A stretch of 64,000 nt of DNA from assembly GCA_039545355.1 (NCBI GenBank), contig BCJJ01000020.1:558001-622000 (forward strand). The letters are read 5' to 3'. The translations under genes and the position numbers were made by a program. Origin of the DNA: Trichosporon coremiiforme. Taxonomy: Eukaryota > Basidiomycota > Tremellomycetes > Trichosporonales > Trichosporonaceae. Shown here one piece after another: positions 25,701-35,851 of the stretch (position 1 is the first letter of the stretch; every line of letters begins with the position of its first letter). A model generated the notes under the pieces. That model worked only from the letters and a program-made list of their open reading frames with translations, made no database searches and was not told the DNA's origin.

Positions 25701-26373
25701 CCTTGCGCGTGCCGTCCGCGTTCGGCGGCAGCTTCAGCTCGAGCATGTTGTCGAAATCGCTCATGCGTTTCTTGTCAAACGCGCCGTACTTGACCTGCGG
25801 CGGGGCCGCTATCGTGTTGTCGCCAGTGTACGTCGCGTGCCACGGCTTGTGCAGGTGCGGCGGGATCTTGGTGCGGTGCGGGTTGTCCAGCGGCGTCGAT
25901 GAGTGCAGGTAGATGTCGTCCTTGTTTTTGACGACCGGCTCGCGCGGCGTCATGTCCAGGTTCTTCATCCAGGCCCTGATCCGCTCGTCGGCCGCGTTCG
26001 GCTTGATGCCCTCGCCGGTGCGCGATGGCTTGTGCGAGTCCATCAGCATGCGGAGCACGGCGTCGTGCGTCGACTCGTCGCCAGTCCAGATCGGTCCTTG
26101 CTCCGCCACGAGGTGGTCCCGAGAGCCATCGCGCTTCTTGGCGGCGTTGGCCTGCTCGGCGGCCTCCTCCTGCATCGCGTCTGCGAACAGTTTCGCGGCG
26201 CCGGTCAGCTCGGCGCTGTCGTGTCCATTGCCGTTGTCGTTGCCGTTGCCATTGCCGCTGCCGCTGCTGCTGCCACCAGTCCCTGAGGGCGGCGGGGGGT
26301 TGACGGTCGAGTACGGTCGCCTCAGCAGCTGCCTTGTCGAGGCGAATAGCGCCCTGGCGCCCACGGGCATCAT
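22752..26373 (-). CDS. Mitochondrial DUF1992-ABC1/ADCK kinase fusion (Cqd1-like)
   Basis: Three exons on the minus strand (26373..25443, 25405..25309, 25272..22752; introns 37 and 36 nt) encode 1182 residues. The start MMPVGARALFASTRQLLRRPYS is an Arg-rich mitochondrial targeting sequence. Residues about 300-470 form a DNAJC28-type conserved domain (DUF1992): GLIEERIQRAK, GAFKVNSFRGAPLA, GALPPWIELQNQV, then a helix with WEAREHSFHEENVRQLNDLI. A transmembrane segment follows (LGLILLVAVGVAALLYF), then a full ABC1/ADCK atypical kinase with KLGQWAASR (KxGQ), GCGAIAQVYRA (Ala-rich loop), VAIKVLHP and HGDLHPGNI. The kinase half resembles yeast Cqd1, which affects coenzyme Q distribution at the inner membrane. 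The join lies inside one uninterrupted 2.5 kb exon, so it is not a model-merging artefact. A divergent IMPDH gene lies upstream. Confidence 0.85.
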
Positions 26374-26937
26374 GATGGGCGGCGGGGTGTGTGTTTCAGC
26401 GAGGACACAACGGAATGAGTGAGAAAGACAAGAGAGGAAGATGTTGCCGGTGAGTCATGAGGACGCTGTCGTGAGCTAGCTGGCTACTGCACTGCGATGT
26501 GCCTTGCTTGCGTTCCCTCGTATCCCTTGTTCACTTTGAGAGCGGGACACTGGCAGAAAAGGCAGAAAAGTACGTCATAGTACGGCACGCCGGCTAACAC
26601 GCACCCACTGTACCAGCGACAGGGACCGCCGGTATGGGTCACAGACGCGTCCTGGATGCCTGATAGGCATACTTCCGTTTCCCGCACAGTGATGTGTAAA
26701 ATAGGGCCGCACAAATTTCTGACGCCGCCACCAGACTGTCCGCCCCCGCCTGGTCGCGCGCAGTGTGTACCCCCTCGCTGTGTAAATTCTTTCTTTCGAT
26801 TCCTCTTCTTCTTCTTGGGAAAGCATCGCAACACAGTCACACCGCCTGTTGGTCCTTGTCCTTTCCCGCCCTCCGTACCAGCGCGTGTATCTCATACTCT
26901 CTCAACCAACGTCCCCCAAAAAAACGCAAGACCAAAC
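26374..26937. promoter_or_regulatory. Shared divergent promoter, ABC1-kinase gene and IMPDH
   Basis: This 564-bp stretch separates two divergent start codons and must hold both promoters. The side next to IMPDH is rich in C and T (tctttctttcgattcctcttcttcttc, about 26789-26815), a common feature of highly expressed basidiomycete genes. No coding sequence is seen. Confidence 0.6.
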
Positions 26938-28815
26938 ATGTGTGCTAACGGAACCGACGCCGTCAACCCTCCCCGCTCCCAGGAGTACCTCAAGCCTGAG
27001 GACGCCATGAAGTGCCTCGCCGAGTACAAGCGCGGAGACGGTCTCTCCCTCTCCGAGCTCATGGACTCGCGCAAGAACGGTGGTCTCACCTACAATGACT
27101 TCCTCATGCTCCCCGGCCACATCGACTTCCCCGTGAGTTAAGATGACTAAGCCGGGACCTAGCCTTATCTCGCGTGACCTGCCACACCCCTATCGCAATG
27201 TCCGGTCGGACCTAGTTTCTTATCAGGAACCGTGATTGCGGGAGTGGTCAGTGCGATCACAATGAAGCAAGCATGCACACTAGCCATGGTGTGCATGTGT
27301 GGCTCTGCGTGGATCTGTGTGCTGTCCGCAGCCGGCGACTATCTCGTGCTATCTCGTATCAGTGGCTGACCAAGCCAGGCGTCCGAGGTCTCGCTTCAGA
27401 CCAAGGTCACTCGCAACATCACCCTGAACGCGCCCTTCCTGTCCTCGCCCATGGACACGGTCACTGAGGACCGCATGGCTATCGCCCTTGCTCTCCACGG
27501 TGGCCTCGGTATCATCCACCACAACTGCTCTGCCGAGGAGCAAGCCGCCATGGTCCGCAAGGTGAAGAAGTACGAGAACGGCTTCATCACGGACCCTCAC
27601 TGCATCGGCCCCGACGGAACTGTCGGCGACGTCCTCGCCGTCAAGGCCGAGTTCGGCTTCTGCGGTGTCCCCATCACTGAGGGCGGCCAGGTCGGCGGCA
27701 AGCTTCTCGGCATTGTCACTGGCCGTGACGTCCAGTTCCAGGACGAGAAGAAGCCTCTGAAGGAGGTCATGACGACGGACGTCGTCACCGGTCCCGCCGG
27801 CATCACGCTCGAGGAGGCGAACGCCATCATCCGTGACTCGAAGAAGGGCAAGCTCCCCATTGTTGACAAGGAGGGCCGCCTCGTCTCGCTCGTCGCCCGC
27901 TCCGACCTGCTCAAGAACCAGAACTACCCTCTCGCCTCCAAGCTTCCCTCGTCGAAGCAGCTGTACTGCGGTGCCGCGATCGGCACCCGCCCCGGCGACC
28001 GCGACCGCCTCAAGCTCCTCGTCGAGGCTGGCCTCGACGTCGTCGTCCTCGACTCGTCGCAGGGTAACTCGGTGTACCAGATCGAGTTCATCAAGTGGAT
28101 CAAGCAGACGTTCCCCAAGCTCGAGGTCATTGCCGGCAACGTTGTGACGCGCGAGCAGGCCGCGCAGCTCATCTCTGTCGGTGCCGACGCGCTCCGTATC
28201 GGTATGGGCTCGGGCTCGATCTGTATCACGCAGGAGGTCATGGCCGTCGGCCGGCCGCAGGGAACCGCGGTCCACGCCGTGTCCGAGTTCGCCTCGCGCT
28301 TCGGCGTCCCCACCATCGCCGACGGCGGTATCGGCAACATCGGACACATTGCCAAGGCCCTTTCCCTTGGTGCCTCCGCGGTTATGATGGGCGGCATGCT
28401 TGCCGGCACGACCGAGTCGCCGGGAGAGTACTTCTACCACGAGGGCAAGCGCGTCAAGATCTACCGCGGCATGGGCTCGATCGAGGCGATGGAGCACACG
28501 CAGAAGCCCGGCGCCAAGCCGAACAGCGCGGCTAACAACGCCGCTACCGCCCGTTACTTCTCCGAGGCCGACACTGTCAAGGTCGCCCAGGGCGTCAGCG
28601 GAGACGTCCAGGACAAGGGATCCGTCAACAAGTTCGTGCCCTACCTCTACACCGGACTCCAGCACTCGCTCCAGGACTCGGGCGTCCGTTCCCTCACCGC
28701 CCTCCAGCAGGGCGCGCGCGACGGCTCCGTCCGCTTCGAGCTCCGCACCGCCTCGGCCCAGCTCGAGGGTGGTGTCCACGGCCTCAACTCTTACACTAAG
28801 CGTCTCTTTGCTTAA
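26938..28815 (+). CDS. Inosine-5'-monophosphate dehydrogenase
   Basis: Two exons (26938..27132, 27379..28815; one 246-nt intron) encode 543 residues. The enzyme oxidises IMP to XMP with NAD+, the committed step of guanine nucleotide synthesis in the cytosol. The splice joins GHIDFP to [16 protein letters not shown], as in the family. A CBS-pair (Bateman) region lies around residues 130-250. The catalytic loop [13 protein letters not shown] places the active-site cysteine at about residue 347; the NAD/IMP-binding DSSQGN and the flap Arg-Tyr region (YRGMGS, ARYFSE) are present. The coding region is unusually intron-poor compared with neighbours, which have 2 to 10 exons, consistent with high expression. 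The target of mycophenolic acid, but resistance cannot be judged from sequence. Confidence 0.95.
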
Positions 28816-29251
28816 ACGGCGAGCAGGCGAGCGAGCGAGCTGGCGCCAGAGTGCCAGTGAGCAATGTACTTTATTATGAATCCCTCTTGATCACGCATGA
28901 TTTGTAGTAATTGCGGGGGACGGAGAGACGGACGATGGGAAACCCAGGGATAGATGTCTATAGCTTCCTGCTGCTCCTCACCGGAGACAGCAATTCAGCG
29001 TTAGAGGACACATGTACTATATGCATGTTATGATAGTGGTACAACTGCTGCTGGGTTGGTTCTAACTGCTGCTACACTGTGGGATTGCTCCAGCTTGCTA
29101 GCTCGGGCTTGCGGTTGCTCGGATTGCTGAGGTCGCAAAGCCCGGGACTCTGATCGGAGAGTACGTCGGGCATGTTGCGTACGTCTGGGCTGTCTTACCA
29201 GCCAGAAAGAGACGAAAGTCCTGGAGGAGGCAGACGTGAAGAGCGACGCTA
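28816..29251. other. Convergent 3' region
   Basis: Spacer between IMPDH and cyclin C, which converge. It probably contains both 3' untranslated regions. No gene seen. Confidence 0.5.
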
Positions 29252-30578
29252 CTAGCGCTTCTTGTCGCTCCTCCCCCCGTCCTCGGGGTGTCCGACGTCG
29301 ACCATGTGTTCCTCGATCATCCGCCGCACGAGGGCCTCGGCGTCGTCCGGGCCAAACTTGCCCTCTGGCGGCTGCGGGGCGGGCGCCGCATTGCTCCCCG
29401 GCCGCGTGGGCGAGGGCTCGAACGCCTCCCAGATCGGATACAGGACGATGATGTCCTGCACGCAGGCCATGAGTACGGGCAGCGAGACTTCAAAGCTGGC
29501 GAGGAACTCGGCGGGACCGCTTGGCGGCGGCGGGAGGCCGAGACTGCTGTTGTTCTCGAGACTGAGTGCAAGGGTTTGTAGTTGCGACGAGGAGCGGGTT
29601 CGCGCTTGGTTTCCCGACATCGTCGTGAGGGTGAACGCGATGTACAGCGCCGCGAGGGCGACCACGTATGGCGGGTACAAGAGCGGCACGTCGGTGCGGT
29701 AGCTGTCGTTGATGATGAACCTGCTGTTAGCTCGATGTGGGCAGTACGAAGCTCGCTCTCTGCGCTCGCACTCACCAAGCAATCTGCAGCGTCCCCTCGT
29801 CAATCTCCATGAGTCCCTCCCCGCTTCCCCTCCCCATCAAGCGTCTGACTCTCTCCGCATCTCTCGCTCTTTCATCGTCCTCTCCGCCCAGGCCTTTGGG
29901 GGCCTTTGCAGCCGCTGGTCCCGCGGCTCGTCGCGCCTCGCTCTCCCGCGCGTCCTGCTCTTTCCTAATGTCTGCGTCCTCCTGCAATCGCGTTTTCGGG
30001 TGGTACCCCGCATCGGCGGGTTCCCGGCCGGTAATGTTCAGCAGCGCGCGGTACGGGTGGAACACGACCAGGTGGAAGTCGATGTCCTCGATCATGTAGA
30101 ACTCCATCTCGCCCAGCTTGTGCGGCTCGGCGGGGAACATCTTGATGTGGTGTTCTGATGTCAGCTAGTTCCGCCAAGTCTCCGTAGCTGGTCCCTATCC
30201 GTGGACCCCAAGCCGCGGCGCCGACTCACCAGCAAATACCACCTTCGCCTCAGCCACAACGCTCTTGATGTGCACGGGTGTCTCCTCCACCTTCGCAACG
30301 ACGAAGATACACGCCGCAAGCACGAGATACGGGTTCGTCTCGCAGTACGCGTTCTTCGTGTAAAAACGGCGGAAGTAGACCGTCGCCGTCGCGATCGGAA
30401 TCTGGCGCAGCATGAGCCGCTTACCGACCTTCTGAATCAGGCTCGCGAAGAAGATGTTCAGACAGAAGAGCTGGTGCGGCGTCGCGTACTTGAGATCCGT
30501 CTCGCGCGCCTTTGCCAGCTCCTGCCTCGTCAAGAGCCAGTACTTGGCGTGCGTCGACGCGTAAAAGTTCGACGACAT
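29252..30578 (-). CDS. Cyclin C (Mediator CDK8-module cyclin, Ssn8-like)
   Basis: Three exons on the minus strand (30578..30230, 30154..29776, 29720..29252; introns 75 and 55 nt) encode 398 residues. The start MSSNFYASTHAKYWLLTRQEL matches the cyclin C N-terminus. The first cyclin fold (LFCLNIFFASLIQKVGKRLMLRQ, ATATVYFRRFY, VLAACIFVVAKVEETP) is intact, and the second follows after splicing (EHHIKMFPAEPHKLGEMEFYMIEDIDF, WFIINDSYRTDVPLLYPPYVVALAALY). The protein partners CDK8 in the Mediator kinase module. It is longer than usual (about 260-320 residues in many fungi) because of a charged, low-complexity insert of about 70 residues between the helices of the second fold, plus a C-terminal extension. 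A TATAAAA box on the minus strand (plus 30654-30660) lies about 76 bases upstream of the start. Confidence 0.9.
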
Positions 30579-31226
30579 GGTGCCTTTGAGTGTCTAATGT
30601 CGGGTAGCGATATGTGATCGAAGTGTCGGGGTTGAGGAAGGAGATCACAGGTGTTTTATAAGTCACACTGAGGTATCTCTGGGGTAGCATCTGCCCCCTG
30701 CACTATCGTTAATGCCGAGGGGTAGATCTCGCGCGACCTTCGTTGGTCGTCGTCGTCGAAGACTGCGGAAGCAGATGTCGATGGGGAAGGAAGCCCTCGA
30801 TCCGCCCTTGTTCCTCCGAGGATCCGCAAAAACAACAGGGGTGGAGTTACAGCAACAAGCTACGGGATTCTCGATGCCGATGTCGACAGAGGTGTTGTGG
30901 ATGGCTGTGGATGTTGTGCGAGTGAGATGCCTTGGGTCGGCGTCTCTCGACCACAGAGGAGAGCCTCGGGTGGAGGCACTCAGGCACGGCTCTACGGCTC
31001 TCGCCACGCGACTGCGTGTCACGTGAAGCTGACACCTGTGCGCCCGCCGCGTCGAGCTTGACGCACACTTCTTCTGCGACTTTCCAAAGATCTCAACAAC
31101 ACCGCACACGCTCTCGTCCCGCCCCGATCGAGTGCAAACGAGTGCAAAAACAGCCCAGACAACCTCTTATAATCCGACCACGAACTAGGGCGCCACCGGA
31201 AACCTACCCCGATTTCCTTATAAAAC
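30579..31226. promoter_or_regulatory. Shared divergent promoter, cyclin C and CCT2
   Basis: A 648-bp region between divergent starts. A TATAAAA box for cyclin C lies at plus 30654-30660 (minus strand). A TTATAAAAC at 31218-31226 directly abuts the CCT2 start codon, too close to serve it as a TATA box, so it is probably incidental. No coding sequence is seen. Confidence 0.6.
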
Positions 31227-32995
31227 ATGAACGTGTTCGCTGACGAGGTAAGTCTGGCAATGGCAAAGTTCAGCGGCGTCAGCAGGCGACCGTGCGGCAA
31301 CCGACTTTCCACGCGCCGATGCATACAAGCTGCATAAGGTATTCGGAGCTGACTTAAACAGGCTACCGAGGAGCGCGGCGAGAACGCTCGTCTCTCCTCG
31401 TTCGTTGGAGCTATGGCTCTCGGAGACCTTGTGAAGTCGACCCTTGGCCCCAAGGTGAGTTGTCGAACTCTCGCTGACAAGCTGACAAACAGGGAATGAA
31501 CAAGATCCTGCAGTCAACCTCGGACGGCAAGGTCACTGTTACGAACGACGGTGCGACGATTCTGAAGTCGATCCAGCTCGACAACCCCGCCGCGAAGATC
31601 CTTGTCAACATCTCCAAGGTCCAGGACGACGAGGTCGGTGATGGAACGACTTCCGTGTGTGTGCTCGCCTCTGAGCTCCTTCGCGAGGCCGAGAAGCTCG
31701 TCACCGTGTCGAGGATCCACCCGCAGACCGTCGTCGAGGGATTCCGCATTGCGTCCAAGGCCGCTCTTGAGGCGCTCAAGGGGAGCTCGCTCGACAACTC
31801 TGATGACCCCATGAAGTTCCGCGAGGATCTTTTCAACATTGCGCGCACGACGCTCTCGTCCAAGGTCCTCGCCCAAGACAAGGACTACTTCGCAAACCTG
31901 GCCGTCGACGCCGTTCTCCGCCTGAAGGGCTCGACCAACCTCGAGAACATCCAGATCATCAAGAAGGCCGGCGGCAAGCTGACCGACTCGTACCTCGACG
32001 AGGGCTTCATCCTGGACAAGCAGATCGCGGTCAACTCGCCGAAGCGGATAGAGAACGCCAAGATCCTCATCGCCAACACATCGATGGACACGGACAAGGT
32101 CAAGATCTTCGGCGCCCGCGTCAAGGTCGACGGAGCTGGAAAGCTCGCCGAGCTCGAGCGTGCCGAGCGCGAGAAGATGAAGGCCAAGGTCGACGCCATC
32201 GCCGACCACGGCATCACCTGCTTCGTCAACCGCCAGCTCGTCTACAACTACCCCGAGCAGCTGCTCGCTGACCGTGGCATCATGGTCATCGAGCACGCCG
32301 ACTTCGAGGGTGTCGAGCGTCTCGCGCTTGTCACCGGTGGTGAGATCGCGTCGACGTTCGACGCTGCCGACAAGCTCAAGATTGGTCGCTGTGATGTCAT
32401 TGAGGAGGTCATGATTGGAGAGGACAAGGTGAGTGTAGCTTATGTGCTCTTGGAGTTAAGCTAATGCTTCCAGCTTATCAAGTTCTCTGGAGTCGCTGCC
32501 GGTGAGGCGTGCACCGTCGTCCTGCGCGGTGCCACTTCGCAGATGGTTGACGAGGCGGACCGTTCGCTGCACGACGCTCTCTCGGTTCTGTCGCAGACCG
32601 TCAAGGAGTCCCGCGTTACGCTCGGTGGAGGATGCGCCGAGATGCTGATGGCTTGCGCGGTCGAGAACGCCGCGCGCACCGTGACGGGCAAGAAGGCACT
32701 TGCTGTCGAGGCTTTCGCTCGCGCACTCAGGCAGATGCCGACGATCCTCGCCGACAACGGCGGTTACGACTCGTCCGACCTTGTCTCGAAGCTCCGCGCC
32801 GCCCACTACGAGGGCAACGCCGAGGCCGGCCTCGACATGGACCACGGCGAGATCGCGTCGATGCGCGAGCTCGGCATCACCGAGAGCTACAAGCTCAAGC
32901 GCCAGGTCATCGTGTCGGCGTCCGAGGCGGCTGAGATGATCCTGCGTGTCGACAACATCCTCCGTGCCGCGCCCAGGCGGCGCGAGGCCCACTAG
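31227..32995 (+). CDS. CCT2: T-complex protein 1 subunit beta (CCT2)
   Basis: Four exons (31227..31247, 31362..31454, 31493..32428, 32474..32995) encode 523 residues, matching the family. Exon 1 has only seven codons (MNVFADE). Splicing yields [21 protein letters not shown], then [17 protein letters not shown], the signature of the beta subunit. The ATP-binding GDGTT motif ([10 protein letters not shown]) and the group II chaperonin GGG motif ([12 protein letters not shown]) are present. The product is one of eight subunits of the cytosolic chaperonin TRiC/CCT that folds actin and tubulin. Divergent to cyclin C. Confidence 0.95.
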
Positions 32996-33620
32996 GCGTT
33001 GCGGTAGACGGATATACATACCCATTTGTTAGGCGTGGATTTGCATGCAGTAGATGACCCATATGAAGATGAGATGATTGGTAGCGCGCGGAGGTCAGCA
33101 ATGGGCCCATGTCTCGAGCGCTCTGTCTCAGCCTCATAAGCTCGACCCGGCAACCCAGCTCGATAAAAGGCATAGCACGCGCCGCCCTTGCCATTGCCGC
33201 CCCAGTGCAGATTCTGAATCGAAGCGGGGACAGGTCAGAATGCTGGCTGTATGTATCCTCTTTGCATTAAAGGTGGGAGATGAGGGGACAGTAGGCTGAC
33301 ACTCAGAACGCTGTTTCGGCGCCTGGGACATTTGGGGCAGGTAACGGTCGACTACTGTGACACTCCAATGAAGGTCCGCAAGCGCAAGATGACTTCGGCT
33401 TCGTGCTAGACGGACTCCTCCCATACATTCTCCTGTACTCTCCCCGCCCGCACTCTGTATCCAGCTCCGGTCAACTCTAGCTAGATGAATAATGACTTCC
33501 CTGTGCATGACCTCTGCCACCCTGCAGGAGAAAGTCTCCCTGTTGCCAATCACAGCTCCCCAATGCCTTCCGACGCCATCGGACCTCCAAAATGAAGCGC
33601 AGAGAAGACAAAAAGCTTTC
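32996..33620. other. Downstream of CCT2, no gene seen
   Basis: Probably the CCT2 3' untranslated region followed by intergenic sequence. No open frame with family motifs on either strand. Confidence 0.45.
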
Positions 33621-33700
33621 TAGCGACGAGAAGTTTCGATCTTCTGCCCTTTGGGTGAACTCATATGAGCCCAACGCTCTTCCATCTGAGCTACGTCGCT
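33621..33700 (-). tRNA. Initiator tRNA-Met (CAU) with a 7-nt intron
   Basis: The 80-nt minus-strand sequence folds as a tRNA: acceptor stem AGCGACG/CGTCGCT, D stem GCTC/GAGC, anticodon stem TTGGG/CCCAA, T stem AGAAG/CTTCT and discriminator A. The T loop is ATCGAAA and the acceptor begins with A1-U72, both diagnostic of eukaryotic initiator tRNA; the three G-C pairs beside the anticodon loop also fit. The anticodon loop CTCATA is followed by 7 extra bases before the 3' stem, i.e. an intron directly 3' of the anticodon. Those bases (TGAG...) can pair with the anticodon segment, the expected anticodon-intron pairing. Minus-strand T5 downstream (plus 33610-33614) is a Pol III terminator. The D arm looks more like elongator tRNA-Met, so elongator remains a minor alternative. 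Confidence 0.9.
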
Positions 33701-34228
33701 TGTTGTTGATTGATGAGGACTCGCAGACAGAGGGGGTAGATAGTCGGAATGAGTGTTTATCCGATAGTTTTGCCGACACACTTCCATCCTGCACTGAACT
33801 GCTGATGCAAGCTTGGCGGGATGCATGCATCGTGTGCAGCTGAGAGGGTACGCGATGCATACGTGTGGTTATGCAGCAGCGTCGCCTACAGTGCGAGCGA
33901 GTAAGACAGATAACGAGGTCCCCAACCGTGTGGGATGCACCGAACGATGGACCAACGGTTCTCGACACCGCTCAACACAGTCCGCGAAGATCAGAACCTG
34001 AAGTCCGTTCTACAGCTGCAACGCATCCGCACCATGAAGAACACACTCCGAATCGTTGGGGACGATGTCGAACACGAGGATCGGACATCGTACATCGATC
34101 TGACTTCGCCAGCCAGCGCTTGTCAGATCCACCTGTGTGCGATACTTAACCACAGCGATCTCCCCTCTTCCTCCTACCCACTCCACTTTATCCACCGGCT
34201 TCAATCCAGCAGACAAGGAGCAGACGAG
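33701..34228. other. Intergenic, no gene seen
   Basis: About 530 bases upstream of both the tRNA gene and the small orphan ORF. The right part (34140-34228) is pyrimidine-rich and could be a promoter. No gene supported. Confidence 0.4.
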
Positions 34229-34540
34229 ATGCGCTTCAAGCTCCCCATGCTGTACGAGCGGAAGAAGAAGAACAGTCCCCGGTTTGAGAAACGTCTCTGC
34301 TCTGGGACTGCGGCGCGGCCGCACAAGAACAGACACAGTGAGTTAATCCCAGGAGGCACTCATCGGCAGAGTGGTGCATTGGCGGATACGTTGGACCGCA
34401 TCCTCAGTACGAGACTTGTTACTTTTGCAGGAGGAAGTTGGAGGTTCAGTTGCCGTGAGCCAACCAACTGGCACAGTCTGTACCACGGAAGATCAGACTC
34501 GGGGCTGGAGAGCGAGGTTGCTGTAAGCTGTTGTCAGTGA
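34229..34540 (+). CDS. Small orphan ORF, uncertain
   Basis: I do not recognise this. The ATG at 34229 (after a pyrimidine-rich stretch, context GACGAGATGC) opens a basic peptide MRFKLPMLYERKKKN... that reads to TGA at 34538-34540 as 103 codons. A GTGAGT donor at 34338 suggests an intron instead (an acceptor is available at TTTTGCAG near 34432). The N-terminus is very rich in Lys and Arg, without signal peptide or domain. It lies between the tRNA gene and the convergent ATG12 gene. It may be non-coding. Confidence 0.25.
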   Translation: MRFKLPMLYERKKKNSPRFEKRLCSGTAARPHKNRHSELIPGGTHRQSGALADTLDRILSTRLVTFAGGSWRFSCREPTNWHSLYHGRSDSGLESEVAVSCCQ

Positions 34541-34711
34541 CTGTTAGATGGACGTTGTTGTGAGACTGTGTCTGCGCCCCATGGAGTGCACAGATGGGGC
34601 CGTGTTGGTGTCCTCGCTGAAGACATGCCGCCGCAAGAATATGACAACAATGCAAATATGGGTAAGCTACAATCTGAATGCGGGGTATCATGTCCTTTAA
34701 GCTCTGATTAC

Positions 34712-35281
34712 TTATCCCCAGGCCTGCGTATTTCTGTTGTCAGCTATCTCCGAAACTGCAAAGCTCACGAATAGTTCACGATCAGATGTCCCTCAGTCCC
34801 GAAACACTTGTACAGGCTGCCGACTGTGTCATCGGGTGTTGGCGCAAACGCTCCGTTGATGTATGTGAACTGTGGTCAGCTTTCGACTCGAAGGCTCTCA
34901 TAGCTAGAGAGGAAGGGGGAATGACTCACAAGCGCATCGCTCTGCTTGATCCCGAGCTGTCCACGGAGGAACACAATGACTGACTGGAACTTGTTCCCGG
35001 CAGTGACTTTGAACACGTTGTTCTTCATTACCGGCGCAGAACCGATTGATTTGAACCGCACGACGACTAGGGTTAGCTCACACGCTTGACACCAGCTAAT
35101 CCTGCCAGTCCTTAAGCGCTGGGGACATGGTTCAGGCGGTCACTGAGACTCACTCTTCGTCGGGTCCTTGGCCCGGTACGTCTCGAGTGCATCAGCTGTA
35201 GCCTGTGGCAGTGCGGGGGCGGACACGCCTTGCGTCAGCTTCGTCAGGAACTGTCAGCTCACCATCAATGGGCGCACTCAT
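34712..35281 (-). CDS. ATG12: Autophagy ubiquitin-like protein ATG12
   Basis: Five small exons on the minus strand (35281..35263, 35228..35154, 35066..34930, 34869..34769, 34733..34712; introns 34, 87, 60 and 35 nt) encode 117 residues. None is long enough to stand out alone, but splicing gives the complete ATG12 ubiquitin-like fold: [52 protein letters not shown] and [16 protein letters not shown], ending in QAWG with the C-terminal glycine that is conjugated to ATG5. Exon 1 is only 19 nt. The protein acts in the ATG12-ATG5-ATG16 complex that drives ATG8 lipidation during autophagosome formation. It shares a divergent promoter with the desaturase gene. Confidence 0.95.
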
Positions 35282-35851
35282 GGTGTTGAGTTGGTGGATG
35301 GTCCAGATGGTCTGGAGGGTTGAGCAATGACCTCACCTCGTCAAGCGCATGCACGCACTAGGCAGGCGACAGGGCGCGGTGGAGGTCAAGACGTCGAGCG
35401 CGTGCGCGTGGGGTCAAGTTGACATGGTGGCGAATTTGCTCCCGCTCCACTGCACTGGCCTCTCATAGTAGCCGCCTTGTCTCGGAATGTGTGCTTTTGA
35501 TGACCTGACCTCGTACCTCCACCGAGCGGCAGCTGCTATCGACCAGTTTCGGCGATCGACCATAGTCCAGCCGTTGGGCACTCCATGCAGTGCCTGGAAT
35601 GCATACTCTCATGAATCCAGGTTGTTCGATATTCCTGGACGCTATGAAGTTGGTTGGGCAACTAAGAGGGCCCTATGCATACGGGGACCACTGGGGACAA
35701 GATGATATCGTACTTCCGGCGGGAAGGTGTGCAGAGCGCGGGGTATGCGCACGTGGGCTGATTCCACGACACCGGGGAGTCCGGCATAAAAGTCGCGTCA
35801 GACTGCAGATTCTACCACATACCCCAGTCAGTCGACACACGCACCAGCAAG
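35282..35851. promoter_or_regulatory. Shared divergent promoter, ATG12 and desaturase
   Basis: A 570-bp region between two divergent starts. A GGCATAAAAGTC segment at about 35783-35794, roughly 60 bases before the desaturase ATG, is a plausible TATA-like box. No coding sequence is seen. Confidence 0.55.

Noticed and set aside
27349..28779. A 476-codon minus-strand frame
   Set aside because: It is an antisense shadow of IMP dehydrogenase with repetitive Val/Asp/Leu composition.
31218..31226. TATAAAA next to the CCT2 start as its TATA box
   Set aside because: It directly abuts the ATG, leaving no room for a transcription start downstream of it; the start codon is well supported by family alignment.
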